NCBI GenBank assembly: GCA_016124445.1
Contig: WGNR01000016.1
Span: 124,001-188,000, forward strand
Reading direction: 5' to 3'
DNA: 64,000 nt
Origin: a bacterium
GTDB lineage: Bacteria; Planctomycetota; Planctomycetia; Pirellulales; Pirellulaceae
Positions 34,367-43,356 of this stretch are shown piece after piece; position 1 is the first letter of the stretch, and the number at the start of each line of letters is the position of its first letter. Under the pieces are notes generated by a model. The model made no database searches. It was not told where the DNA came from and saw only the letters and a program-made list of their open reading frames with translations. The position numbers and the translations under genes were made by a program.

Positions 34367-36981
34367 GTTCAACCACCGACGTCGGGGTTATGTTCGGAAG
34401 CGCAATGGATGCGGATGTCCTGGGGGCGATTGCTTCCAGTTCTGTCCGAATGAACCGATTCAGCGATGCCGATGTGCGAGCTGCTAAAATGGTGGTCGCC
34501 GACTACTTGCGCGACCTGGGATTAACCGATCCCGAGTTCATCGCCGTGCAAAGCAAGCGAATCGTTCAGGATGCCATTGCCCAGTTAGCAACCGAATCGG
34601 TTGCCAATGGAAAGCGGCTGCGGAAGATTGCGATTCGATTGACCGTCAAAAAACTGGCTAAATGGGTCCATGCCATTGAAGTTGAAAACGATGCCAGCCA
34701 CGCCCCCATCCCGCCCGGCGTGATCGGCGCTCACCTGCCGGAGCTGTTGTTTCAGCATCCTGAAGGCTTTCTGAGCGAAATGCTGCCGCAAGAGTTTGTT
34801 GCGAGTGCCAAGACCAAACGCAAACCGGTCGTTCCACAACCGTGCCCGAAAGAAATGGCCAAGCAGAAGTTGCCCCTGGTTCCCCGTTGGTGGAATCACC
34901 TGAAGGGGATGGTCGGCTGGGAGCAGGAACAAGATGCCAACGAAGTTCCGCAGGGTGAAAACAATTCGGATTGCTCAGTGGCCAGCTGTATTAATTGCAC
35001 GCGGGTTGTGTTGGCACTGCTGACCATCCTGACAACCGGCATTGGGGCTGCCGTCTACTGGGAAACCGTTTCGCAGACCGGCTTGTTTCAGTATCCGTTG
35101 GTAGGGTTGTTCATCATGCTCTTCTTCTGGATCGCGTTTAGCTTCTGGACGGCGACCATGGGGCTGATATCGATCCTTAATTCCAAGCGGCAGACGGAAA
35201 CGCTGCGTCCTGATCAGCCAGGCTATGTCGATGGACTGCCAAAGGCCGCGATCCTGATGCCGATCTACAACGAAGACACGGCCAGCGTGATGGCCAATCT
35301 GAAAGCGGTGGCCCAGTCGCTGAAGTCGATCGGAGCGGCCGAGAAGTTTGATCTGTTCATTCTGTCCGATACCACCAACCCTGACATCTGGCTGGAAGAA
35401 GAGAGGGCCTGGGCGAAGCTCATGATCGATCTGGCGGATGGCTGCCACGTCTTCTATCGCCATCGCCCCAAGAACATCAGCCGCAAGGCAGGCAACATCG
35501 CCGACTTCTGCCAGCGGTGGGGCGACAATTACCCGTACATGATCGTCCTCGATGCCGACAGCGTCATGGCAGGCGAAACGCTGGTTGAGATGGTTCGCCG
35601 GATGGAAAACGATCCGAAGATCGGTATCCTTCAGGTTCCGCCGACGCCGGTCAATCGCCAGTCGTTCTTTGCCCGCACGCAGCAATTCGCCGCCCAGGTA
35701 TATGGCCGGGTCTTTCTCGAAGGATTCGCCCTATGGTCGAAGTGCGACGGTAACTACTGGGGACACAACGCGATCATCCGCATTCAACCCTTCATGCAGC
35801 ACTGCGACTTGCCGGTGCTGCCGGGCAGTGGGCCGCTGGGCGGAGAGATCCTCAGTCACGACTTTGTTGAAGCTGCCCTGATGCGGCGTGCCGGATGGAA
35901 GATTTGCCTGGCGCACGATCTGAAGGGAAGTTACGAAGAGTGTCCCACCACGATGCTCGACTACGCCCAGCGTGACCAGCGTTGGTGTCAGGGCAACATG
36001 CAGCACATGAGCTTGCTGCTGGCGGATGGATTCCACCCCGCCAGCCGACTCCACTTGAGCATGGGCGTGATGAGCTATCTCTCGTCGCCGCTTTGGTTGG
36101 TGTTTTTAACGCTGTCGTTATTCGCCGCGATGATCAGCGGCGGTGAGGCAGGCAATGCAATCCTGGGCGGGCTGGCAGGCGGACTGTTCGCGGCGACGAT
36201 GGGAATGCTTCTTCTTCCCAAGGCATTCGGTTTGATCGCACTTTACCTGCGGCCGGAACAAGACAGCACGCCGGAAGTTCGGAAAAATGCCTGGGCCAGC
36301 GTGCTTTTGGAAACGGTCGTCGCCATTTTGATTGCTCCAATCATGATGCTGCTACACAGCCAGTTTGTGGTGGCGACCTTGCGTGGCAAAAAGGTGAAAT
36401 GGAACGCCCAGCAACGTGACGATACCGGCGTGTCGCTCAACGACGCCATCATGATGCATTGGGCCCACACGTTGGTTGGTCTAACCGTGACCCTGGGTCT
36501 GGCACTGACGGCCCCAGCGTTTCTATTTTGGTTGTCGCCCGTTCTGTTGGGGCTGGTCTTCTCGATCCCGCTTTCGATGCTTTTGGGCAGCCTGGACTTG
36601 GGACGGCGGTTGATGGCCAAGCAACTGCTTACCATCAGCGAGGAAGTCGATTGCCCCGAAGTAATCGCCGCTCAGCGGACGGCACTTGCTCAGGCCCAGC
36701 GGGAAAAGAAGCGTTCGACCGAGACCGATCTGTTTCAACTGGTCCTGGAAGACCCTGCCTACCTGGTGCTGCACTTGGGAATCCTGCGTACTGCCGATCG
36801 TGAGATCCCGATCGATCGTGACCAGTTTCAGCAGATCAAAACCATGGTCAAGCACGATGGTCTGAAGTCACTGCCCCCTCAGCTTCGCTTTCAGGTGCAG
36901 AACAATCGGTACGCGATGGAACAGTTGCACGTTCAGCTTCGGGCCGAACGGCTACCGAAGTCGGCGCTCGCCTATCGGTAA
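34354..36981 (+). CDS. opgH: Glucans biosynthesis glucosyltransferase OpgH/MdoH
   Basis: OpgH is an inner-membrane GT2 enzyme that makes the linear beta-1,2-glucan backbone from UDP-glucose. The 875-residue protein has a cytoplasmic N-terminal region of about 200 residues that is unlike the E. coli one, then two helices. The catalytic domain follows (AAILMPIYNEDTASV, FILSDTTNPDIW, NISRKAGNIADFCQRWG, MIVLDADSVMAG, ARTQQFAAQVYG, GPLGGEILSHDFVEAALMRRAG, QRDQRWCQGN), then several C-terminal helices. The ATG at 34354 has GGAG upstream and overlaps the end of opgG. Confidence 0.93.
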   Translation: MSHLSSTTDVGVMFGSAMDADVLGAIASSSVRMNRFSDADVRAAKMVVADYLRDLGLTDPEFIAVQSKRIVQDAIAQLATESVANGKRLRKIAIRLTVKKLAKWVHAIEVENDASHAPIPPGVIGAHLPELLFQHPEGFLSEMLPQEFVASAKTKRKPVVPQPCPKEMAKQKLPLVPRWWNHLKGMVGWEQEQDANEVPQGENNSDCSVASCINCTRVVLALLTILTTGIGAAVYWETVSQTGLFQYPLVGLFIMLFFWIAFSFWTATMGLISILNSKRQTETLRPDQPGYVDGLPKAAILMPIYNEDTASVMANLKAVAQSLKSIGAAEKFDLFILSDTTNPDIWLEEERAWAKLMIDLADGCHVFYRHRPKNISRKAGNIADFCQRWGDNYPYMIVLDADSVMAGETLVEMVRRMENDPKIGILQVPPTPVNRQSFFARTQQFAAQVYGRVFLEGFALWSKCDGNYWGHNAIIRIQPFMQHCDLPVLPGSGPLGGEILSHDFVEAALMRRAGWKICLAHDLKGSYEECPTTMLDYAQRDQRWCQGNMQHMSLLLADGFHPASRLHLSMGVMSYLSSPLWLVFLTLSLFAAMISGGEAGNAILGGLAGGLFAATMGMLLLPKAFGLIALYLRPEQDSTPEVRKNAWASVLLETVVAILIAPIMMLLHSQFVVATLRGKKVKWNAQQRDDTGVSLNDAIMMHWAHTLVGLTVTLGLALTAPAFLFWLSPVLLGLVFSIPLSMLLGSLDLGRRLMAKQLLTISEEVDCPEVIAAQRTALAQAQREKKRSTETDLFQLVLEDPAYLVLHLGILRTADREIPIDRDQFQQIKTMVKHDGLKSLPPQLRFQVQNNRYAMEQLHVQLRAERLPKSALAYR

Positions 36982-37123
36982 CAGGAGGCCGCGGTGGTCG
37001 GGCAGTTGGTGCCAAAACAGGCAAGGCGCTATTTTTTGAAATTGCCTTGCTACTGGGCAGCGGGATTTTTAGAAATGGGATAACGTCTCTCCATTTCGCG
37101 TCTCGAATCCTCAACTCGCTGCC

Positions 37124-37588
37124 ATGCCTGACGTGCCAGAGTTCGACCTGCAGCTTGCTCATCACCATTTTGCCGCTGAAGCGTTCAACAAGGCCTGGGA
37201 GTTGATCGACAAAACCGATCGGACCTCAGAAGAAGACCTGACGATGCTTTGCCGTGCCGCCGCTTCGGTCTGGCATTGGTCGCACCGTGAGGACTTGACC
37301 AACCAGGCGCGTTCAGTCGGCTATTGGCAGTTGTCTCGGGTATTCGCGCTGCTTAGCGAGGGAACCATGGCCAAGCGGTGTGGGGAACTCAGCCTGAAGT
37401 ATGCCAAGGGGACGCCTCCATTTTATGAAGCGTACGCCTACGAAGCACTTGCCCGAGCAGCGGCCCTGTGTGGAGAAATGTCCGCTGCCAAGCGGTATCT
37501 CGACTCGGCCGAGAGACTAGCCGAAAAGGTAGAAGAAGCTGCCTCACGAGAAATGCTTCTGGCTGACTTACAGTCGATCGACGGATGA
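37124..37588 (+). CDS. Conserved hypothetical helical protein
   Basis: A 154-residue, all-helical soluble protein with TPR-like character: FAAEAFNKAWELIDK, MLCRAAASVWHWSHRED, GYWQLSRVFALLSEGTMAKRCGELSLKYA and EALARAAALCGEMSAAKRYLDSAERLA. The WHWSHR block is distinctive. I do not know a function. It stands alone after opgH, about 140 nt downstream, with an imperfect inverted repeat (GCAAGGC/GCCTTGC) in between. Confidence 0.7.
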   Translation: MPDVPEFDLQLAHHHFAAEAFNKAWELIDKTDRTSEEDLTMLCRAAASVWHWSHREDLTNQARSVGYWQLSRVFALLSEGTMAKRCGELSLKYAKGTPPFYEAYAYEALARAAALCGEMSAAKRYLDSAERLAEKVEEAASREMLLADLQSIDG

Positions 37589-37698
37589 CGTTTCGCCGCT
37601 GCACCGCGAACTCAGACGGGAAGATTGTACCGCTCGAAGCAGTCTCTTGGCGTCGAGCGGATGCCTATCTTGTCTTGTTGGTAATGAAGAGATAATTC

Positions 37699-38106
37699 TT
37701 ACTTCGATACGAGATCGAACGCGAATTGGTTTTTTCCGTCAGGAGTAACCAAGGCGTTCAGCTCTGTTTTTCGGTTATATCTAGCGGGGATGTACATTTC
37801 TCCCATCTGCTCAGGCGTTCCGTTCGAGTTGTCGAACTTGCCTGGGATCAATCTGGAGGCCGTAATCGTTACCTCGGATGGTCCTTGTTTCACTTCCAGC
37901 TTGTAGGAGCCTTCGACAATTTCCGTCGAATAGGCTCGGCCGTCTCCTTCGGTTTGGCGGAACAGAATACGACCTGTTTCAATCGGCTTCCCATCGAAAG
38001 TTACCGTGCCTTCGACGATCTGCATATCAGGAGCCGACGTGCTGGGGCTGCAACCCAGCGATGCCCCGAGAACGAGGCAAACAAAAAGCGCGAGAGAGGT
38101 TCTCAT
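37699..38106 (-). CDS. Small lipoprotein, carboxypeptidase-regulatory-like fold
   Basis: A 135-residue lipoprotein. The signal peptide ends in a lipobox (LGASLGC, lipidated C19), followed by a single beta-sandwich domain: VEGTVTFDGKPIETGRILFRQTEGDGRAYSTEIVEGSYKLEVKQGPSEVTI. This pattern is common in planctomycetes next to DUF1559 genes, as here, where it lies about 110 nt downstream. The role is unknown; a surface or filament-associated part is possible (inference). Confidence 0.8.
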   Translation of the reverse strand: MRTSLALFVCLVLGASLGCSPSTSAPDMQIVEGTVTFDGKPIETGRILFRQTEGDGRAYSTEIVEGSYKLEVKQGPSEVTITASRLIPGKFDNSNGTPEQMGEMYIPARYNRKTELNALVTPDGKNQFAFDLVSK

Positions 38107-38217
38107 GGGGATATCCTACGTGGGGATTTTTGGTTTAGGGGAAATACCACAAAGTGGCCCATGCGGCTTCCAGCGGCATGGGCGGTTTTCCTTGAAGTGA
38201 GCTTTTAACAGTGCAGA

Positions 38218-39198
38218 TTAGTATTCGCCAATGACCTGGCCATCGCTGCGGATACCTAGCTTCAACCAGGTTTGGCGGTTGATCGTATCGGCGAAGAAGT
38301 GGACTGATCCATCGACCATTACCGAATTCACGCCGCCAGGATGGTAGCTGCGAGCGAAGTTCCAGCGTCCGGGAAGACCGCCGGAATTCCCGTTTTCACA
38401 CGGGGCATGGCTCGGCGCGCCCGGTACCGATGTTACCGAGCAGGAATACAGTCGGTCGGCCACGCTGGTATTGGGAGTTTCTGCGACCGAGATCCCAAAG
38501 GAGCCATGCGGAGCACCTCCCCAATAGCCGCCCGTTTCACCCCATGACGAGACGCCGCTCTTGCGAACGATGCCTTCCATGGCCATGAGAGTGTTCGAAG
38601 AACCATCGGTGCAATCGCGGAACGAATTGTGTGACTCACGGTAAAACATTCCGCCAGGATCGGAGCCCACGATGTCCATGCTGGTGACGCTGATCGTGGC
38701 AGGCGACGTCGAAGTGTTAAAGCTGTATTTACCGGGGCCACACGACATGCCGTAGTTGCCTTGGAAACTAGTCGAGCTCCCAGAAGCACCATGGCCCGGA
38801 GCACCTGGGTCCGAAGGGCACGTCAGAGTGAAGACCTCAGCTGTTCTGACGTTGGCGGCGACGTACATTACGTACTCAGCCGGGTCAGATTCGTAGGCGT
38901 CGGACATCGCCCTTTGTTCAATGAACGGGAGAATCCGCTGGTACCAACAATCTCGACGATGTGTGTTGCCGCCTACTTCGGTTTGCTGGCCGTAGGGAAA
39001 GATTCCGAACGTGCTCTGATAGTTGTGCATGGCCAAGCCAAGCTGCTTCAGATGATTCACACATTGAGATCTTCTGGCTGCTTCCCGAGCCTGCTGGACG
39101 GCTGGCAAAAGCAATGCGATCAGCACGCCGATGATGGCGATGACCACCAGAAGTTCGACCAAGGTGAATCCTTTGGGGGATTCTTGGTTTCGATTCAT
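38218..39198 (-). CDS. DUF1559 protein with type-IV-pilin-like N-terminus
   Basis: A 326-residue planctomycete-type protein. The ATG at 39198 gives MNRNQESPKGFTLVELLVV, a prepilin leader with cleavage expected at KG/FTLVE, followed by the hydrophobic pilin helix (AIIGVLIALLLPAVQQAREAARR). The DUF1559 body ends with the H-x9-DG motif HPGGVNSVMVDGS. The family is greatly expanded in planctomycetes, and the members are thought to be surface pseudopilins. It pairs with the lipoprotein downstream. Confidence 0.93.
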   Translation of the reverse strand: MNRNQESPKGFTLVELLVVIAIIGVLIALLLPAVQQAREAARRSQCVNHLKQLGLAMHNYQSTFGIFPYGQQTEVGGNTHRRDCWYQRILPFIEQRAMSDAYESDPAEYVMYVAANVRTAEVFTLTCPSDPGAPGHGASGSSTSFQGNYGMSCGPGKYSFNTSTSPATISVTSMDIVGSDPGGMFYRESHNSFRDCTDGSSNTLMAMEGIVRKSGVSSWGETGGYWGGAPHGSFGISVAETPNTSVADRLYSCSVTSVPGAPSHAPCENGNSGGLPGRWNFARSYHPGGVNSVMVDGSVHFFADTINRQTWLKLGIRSDGQVIGEY

Positions 39199-39662
39199 AC
39201 AATACGTAATCCTGTTGATAGATATAGAAGAATTAAGATATGCGCAACACAAATAGTGGGGTAGTTCCCCGCTGAAAGCGGGGAAAGGAAACGCATGATA
39301 GGATTACGCTTCATCCCTCAGGCACACGTTGTGCCAATTGTCATGCGTGATTCCTGCAACGTTTGACGCGAGAGATTGTTAGTCAGGTAACCTTCTCCCA
39401 AACGGCCAGCTAAGGGCGGAAAGGCGCACGTGACATCATCGAGAAAAATGAGGAATTTTATTGGCTACCCCCTGCAGTAATGGATCACGAAAATCCACGG
39501 GATTGGGGCCCTGCTAAGAAATTCAGCGGAGAGCGTATTGCTTGTGCGTCATTGAGCTTCCCTGTCTCGATTCCGCTGAGCAATGGGCCAAGAAGGTCGA
39601 AGGAACTACCTCGAAAGTGGTGCTATAGAACAATTTGAAGTCGATTCAACCGTAACAAACTA
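39199..39662. other. Gap upstream of the DUF1559 gene, with a leader hairpin
   Basis: About 460 bp without a convincing gene. TTCCCCGCT and AGCGGGGAA form a 9-bp perfect hairpin with a GAA loop at 39266-39286, about 70 nt ahead of the DUF1559 start and therefore probably in its leader. It has no T tail in the gene direction. The rest shows nothing I can name. Confidence 0.45.
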
Positions 39663-40916
39663 TCAGCGTGCCTGTTTGCCTGATTTCAATAGATAGCAAG
39701 AGACGGTCGAGTCTGTCCGAACGTAAAGTCGATCTCCGACTAACGCGGGGTGGGAAAATAAATCGATCTTGGTATCAGAAAGCTTCAGCCGGTCGACGAT
39801 CGGGCAATCATCTTGGGTGGCGTCGACTAGTAGCATTTCACCATCACCGAAGATCAGCAGTCGATGCTCGTCGGCAATGATCGCCGCGTAGTCTCCCAAG
39901 GCCTCGTCACGCTGGCGGGATAGCTCTTTCAGGTCGTCCGAGAGATCCAGGCAGTACAGAAATCGATTGACGCAAAAGACGCGATTGCCCACGATCACCG
40001 GCGAACTCATGTCAGGCGTTAACTTGCGGTTCACCATGATCGACTCCGGATCGATCGTGCCATCTTCGCGAAACTGGTAAAGCCGGGCGCCGTTGTTTTC
40101 GGTGGCGACAAGTAGTCGACCGTCGACTTCAACCGGAGTCGGAACGTTGAAATCTCCTTCGATCGGCGGTGTGAGCGTCCAGAGTCGCTTGCCGGTCTTC
40201 GCATCCCAGCCGCCAAGCGAATTGACATCGTGCCCGACGATCTGCCGACGTCCCCCGAGCGTTGCCAGGATCAGCGATCCATACGAAGGTGCTTTCCCAG
40301 GTGACTTCCAGGCAAGTTCACCTGACGTCAGATCAAAAGCAACCAACGAGGCCTCTTTACCGCCTGCCTGCACGACCACCGTATCGTCGACGATCAAGGG
40401 ACTACCGCAGTATCCCCACGGCAGTTCCGCGCTGACCTGGAACATCGACTTCAGATTGTGCTTCCACCGTACTTTGCCGGTCGCCAACTCGATGCAGTGA
40501 AGATCGCCCATCGCGCCCAGCATTAAGACCTGATCGCCGACAAGGCAGGGCGTTGTCCGGGGAGATTGGCCGTAGTCGAGACTATCGACCGCCAAGTACT
40601 GGACTTCCCACAGCGACTTGCCGGTGGCGGCATCCAGGCAATGAATTACGTCTTGGAAGTTGTCGAAATCACGATGCCCCAAGACAACATACTTGTCATT
40701 GGCCGCGATTCCGCCGAGACCGTCACTAGGAAGCGATGTTTGCCAGACTGGCTTCGCTTCGGCCGGAAGCGCGAGAGGAAGGCGTGGGTAATGTCCGTCG
40801 CGGGCCGGTCCCCGCCAGCCATCCCATGCAGGCGATGGCAGACTAGTTACTTTTTTTTTGCCGATGTGGAATCTTCGACCGGCAGAAAGCCAACCAGCGA
40901 TTCCAGCTTCTGGCAA
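39663..40916 (-). CDS. PQQ-like beta-propeller protein, start uncertain (possible frameshift fusion)
   Basis: The frame encodes a seven- or eight-bladed PQQ-type propeller. It opens WDGWRGPARDG, the usual N-terminus of planctomycete propellers, and has repeated LDAATGKSLW, IELATGKVRWK, FDLTSGELAWK and WDAKTGKRLW blades. It has no signal peptide and no ATG or GTG. The only ordinary start is a TTG at 40916 inside the upstream gene, and the next in-frame TTG lies within the first blade. The frame is joined to the end of the PhnD-like gene in the -1 frame across A AAA AAG. A -1 frameshift would attach it to the exported binding protein; otherwise its start is unexplained. Confidence 0.8.
   Translation of the reverse strand: MPEAGIAGWLSAGRRFHIGKKKVTSLPSPAWDGWRGPARDGHYPRLPLALPAEAKPVWQTSLPSDGLGGIAANDKYVVLGHRDFDNFQDVIHCLDAATGKSLWEVQYLAVDSLDYGQSPRTTPCLVGDQVLMLGAMGDLHCIELATGKVRWKHNLKSMFQVSAELPWGYCGSPLIVDDTVVVQAGGKEASLVAFDLTSGELAWKSPGKAPSYGSLILATLGGRRQIVGHDVNSLGGWDAKTGKRLWTLTPPIEGDFNVPTPVEVDGRLLVATENNGARLYQFREDGTIDPESIMVNRKLTPDMSSPVIVGNRVFCVNRFLYCLDLSDDLKELSRQRDEALGDYAAIIADEHRLLIFGDGEMLLVDATQDDCPIVDRLKLSDTKIDLFSHPALVGDRLYVRTDSTVSCYLLKSGKQAR
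40800..40859 (-). promoter_or_regulatory. Candidate -1 frameshift site
   Basis: On the minus strand nine A precede G (40859-40850), giving A AAA AAG in the PhnD-like reading frame directly before its TAA. Ten nt downstream lies a 6-bp hairpin GCCATC/GATGGC (40818-40839), and further on GCGGG/CCCGC (40800-40815). A -1 slip enters the PQQ frame. The same A run could instead mark an indel in a natural fusion gene. Confidence 0.45.
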
Positions 40917-41707
40917 AGTTCTTGGTCGGTGGCGACCTGCATCAAGGCCTTTTCAATCTGCTTTTGCTCGTTCGTCGAAACATTGTTCGTGGCGAAGGCG
41001 GTGATGAAGGGGACTTCCTTCGTTTTGCCGATCACTCGCAGGTCACCCTTTTTGATCGTGCCGCAACCTTCCAACAGCGGCGCTGCGTAGCTGGAGATGA
41101 CCGCGGCTCCCATTGTCGAGCGACCCAGTTCCAGGATCTTGCAGGCCCCGTCGCTGCAGGCCTGCGACGTGGTTAGCTTCTTGGGAAGGGTAACGCCTTC
41201 TTTCTTCAGTAGCTCGATTGCCGCGTCATGTTTCTCGGCGGCATCGACGGTTCCGAAGAAGATCTCGTAGTCCTTCAGGTCGCCAGGCTTTTGAGCCGGA
41301 TCATCCTTTGCTACGACGATCATCCCGTACTGTGTGGTAGAGCCCTGCTTGTCGGTCAGTCGCCCCAAGGGGGTCACTGTCAGGCCCTTTTGCTTGGCGT
41401 CGTAGCGAGCGACCGAGTCTTTACCGATGACCAGGTCAATGGTTCCGCCTGCGAGGTCCTTGTCCTTGATCGTTTCCAGCGACTCGGTGAACAACAGGTT
41501 CACTGAGCGGCCAAGTTCTTTTTCCAGGAACGCCTCAAGTGCTTCGTACTTCCGCTGGGCATAGCCTTCCACGCAAGGGCAGGAAAGGGGAGCGGCCAGG
41601 GGATCCATGACGACCAAGGTCAACGGCTTGTCTTCCGCCAGCAGCGGTGCCGCGAAAATGGCCAGGAACAAAGTTGCGAAAGAAGCGTGACCAATGAGCG
41701 AACGCAT
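40847..41707 (-). CDS. PhnD-like phosphate/phosphonate-type binding protein
   Basis: A 286-residue exported binding protein. A signal peptide (FATLFLAIFAAPLLAE) is followed by a type 2 periplasmic-binding fold of PhnD/SsuA type: VVMDPLAAPLSCPCVEGYAQRKYEALEAFLEKELG, IDLVIGKDSVARYD, GMIVVAKDDPAQKPGDLKDYEIFFG. The SCPC pair and CSDGAC add cysteines not usual in ABC binding proteins. No permease or ATPase lies nearby, so it may not serve a transporter. GGAG lies 7 nt before the ATG. It ends KKK-TAA at a 9-A run joined to the PQQ frame. Confidence 0.83.
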   Translation of the reverse strand: MRSLIGHASFATLFLAIFAAPLLAEDKPLTLVVMDPLAAPLSCPCVEGYAQRKYEALEAFLEKELGRSVNLLFTESLETIKDKDLAGGTIDLVIGKDSVARYDAKQKGLTVTPLGRLTDKQGSTTQYGMIVVAKDDPAQKPGDLKDYEIFFGTVDAAEKHDAAIELLKKEGVTLPKKLTTSQACSDGACKILELGRSTMGAAVISSYAAPLLEGCGTIKKGDLRVIGKTKEVPFITAFATNNVSTNEQKQIEKALMQVATDQELCQKLESLVGFLPVEDSTSAKKK

Positions 41708-41760
41708 AGAACATCTCCACCTAGGAGTTGGTATCGGAAAGGGCTCGATTCAGGAGGAAA

Positions 41761-43023
41761 CTAGGTCGTCGACTTCGCTTCTTCTTCGGTCTTTTCGTTC
41801 GAGGCTGACTTGCGCTGCATCACGACGATGTGATTCCGCGTGATGTCCAGCATATAGACCGTGTCGTTGTCGGGCGAAACGGCGATTGAGACGTTCTTGC
41901 AGCCAGGCACCAGCTTGACGTCGCCGACATATTCTTTGAACGTGCCATCAGCGGCGAAGCGTTTGATGCGGCCGGTGTTCGATTCGGCCGTGTAGACGTC
42001 GCCTGCCTTGTTGAAGCAGACGTTCATCGGATTGCAGCAGCTCGTAAAGCCATCCGCGCCGGTTCGATCACGCTTGCCCCATGTCGTCACCAGTTCGCCA
42101 TCAGGCTGGAAGCGTGCGACGCGATGCCGCGAGTTTTCGGCGACATAAATGCCTGAGGCACAGGCTTGAACGTCCATCTGGCCGCAGCATCCGCGAAGCT
42201 CCGAGACGATGAGCTTGCCATCGGTGAAGTCGGGATTGGTTTGCCAGACATTGTAGGTGTAGCCGACCGCGGCCGGAGTCGCGACGTAGACATGTTTGCC
42301 GTCGGTGCTGATCGAAGCGACGCGCAGCTTGCGAGATTTCAACGTCTGAAGTGCCTTTTCGATCTTGGCAGTGTTGTCTGGCTTCGGTTGGTCCTTTTCG
42401 ATTTTCTTTTTCTCTTCCTGGGCCTTCTGGCGTTCTTCCATCTGAGCGATGTGATCGGGCAAGACTTGCAGCAGGCGGATTTCCTGTTCGTTCAGGTCTT
42501 CTTTCTTCTGCTTTTCTTCCAATTGCTTGATCATGTTCTGGTACGATTTGATGATTGCTTCATAGGAAACGGGCGGACGGTTGACCTGGGTTTCTGCTTC
42601 TTTGCGCAGGTCTTCTTCATGCTCGTTCAGATCAGCCATCTGGGGCGAATCAGCTTCTTTAAGAAGTTTGCCTTCGGGGCTGAACCGCATTAGCTTGCCG
42701 TTGCCCGCGACCAGGATCGTTCCGTCGGCAGCCGCGTTGATTGCTTCCGGCTTGATGGAGACGTCCCACGACTTGATCAGCTCACCGTTAGCATCCATCA
42801 CGCGGATTTCGCCAGGGCCGATTCCACAAGCCGCCAGGATCTGTCCGTTGGCATTCAGGCAGAAGGCGTTGACCTTCGATTCTTTGGGAATCTCGATCAG
42901 CTTGACCTGTTGGTGAGTCGCCTGATCGTCAATGTTGATCGGCTCTTCGGGATCTTGGGCGAGTAAGGAAGAGGCGACGATTGACGCCAACAATAGTCCA
43001 CAAGTACCGACGATATGCCGCAT
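41761..43023 (-). CDS. Exported NHL-type beta-propeller with coiled-coil insert
   Basis: A 420-residue protein with a signal peptide (GTCGLLLASIVASSLLAQ) and NHL/SMP-30-like propeller blades: NAFCLNANGQILAACG, NAAADGTILVAGNGKLMRFSPEG, GIYVAENSRHRVARFQPDGELV, GDVYTAESNTGRIKRFAADG, VSPDNDTVYMLD. A charged coiled coil (about 130-215) interrupts the propeller. Several cysteines (GCCGQ, SCCNP) could bind a metal or form disulfides. AAGGAGG lies 6 nt before the ATG, an unusually strong ribosome site here. It heads the operon with the PhnD-like and PQQ genes. Confidence 0.8.
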   Translation of the reverse strand: MRHIVGTCGLLLASIVASSLLAQDPEEPINIDDQATHQQVKLIEIPKESKVNAFCLNANGQILAACGIGPGEIRVMDANGELIKSWDVSIKPEAINAAADGTILVAGNGKLMRFSPEGKLLKEADSPQMADLNEHEEDLRKEAETQVNRPPVSYEAIIKSYQNMIKQLEEKQKKEDLNEQEIRLLQVLPDHIAQMEERQKAQEEKKKIEKDQPKPDNTAKIEKALQTLKSRKLRVASISTDGKHVYVATPAAVGYTYNVWQTNPDFTDGKLIVSELRGCCGQMDVQACASGIYVAENSRHRVARFQPDGELVTTWGKRDRTGADGFTSCCNPMNVCFNKAGDVYTAESNTGRIKRFAADGTFKEYVGDVKLVPGCKNVSIAVSPDNDTVYMLDITRNHIVVMQRKSASNEKTEEEAKSTT

Positions 43024-43356
43024 CTCGATCCTCCTTAGATGACGGGGAAACCCCGGGGTGAAAAGTCTTTCCGTAGTTTAACGATTGCCGCGCGATTCTG
43101 TACGTAATTCGCCAAGAAAGTGTTTTTATGCCGCGAAAAATCTCGGAAATCTCGTGCGTTCTGAGTGCCATCGGCTGAGCCTGATGTTAAGGGAAAACAA
43201 GGGGAAAACGGCGTTTGTGTCGTGATCGAATGGCAGGACGTAACGACCGGGGCAAAACACCGCAGGGATGCGAAGTCGCATCAGGCAGAGTAGGATGGAA
43301 GGGCTTCGTCGGACCCCTAATCTCCGCCAATTCCCTCCCTTGCTATACGGATCACC
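43024..43356. other. 333-bp divergent promoter region
   Basis: The region between the leftward NHL-propeller operon and the rightward sulfatase. It holds the strong AAGGAGG site of the former and, next to it, a GC hairpin (GGGGAAACCCC). No gene or clear promoter hexamers can be supported. Confidence 0.4.
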
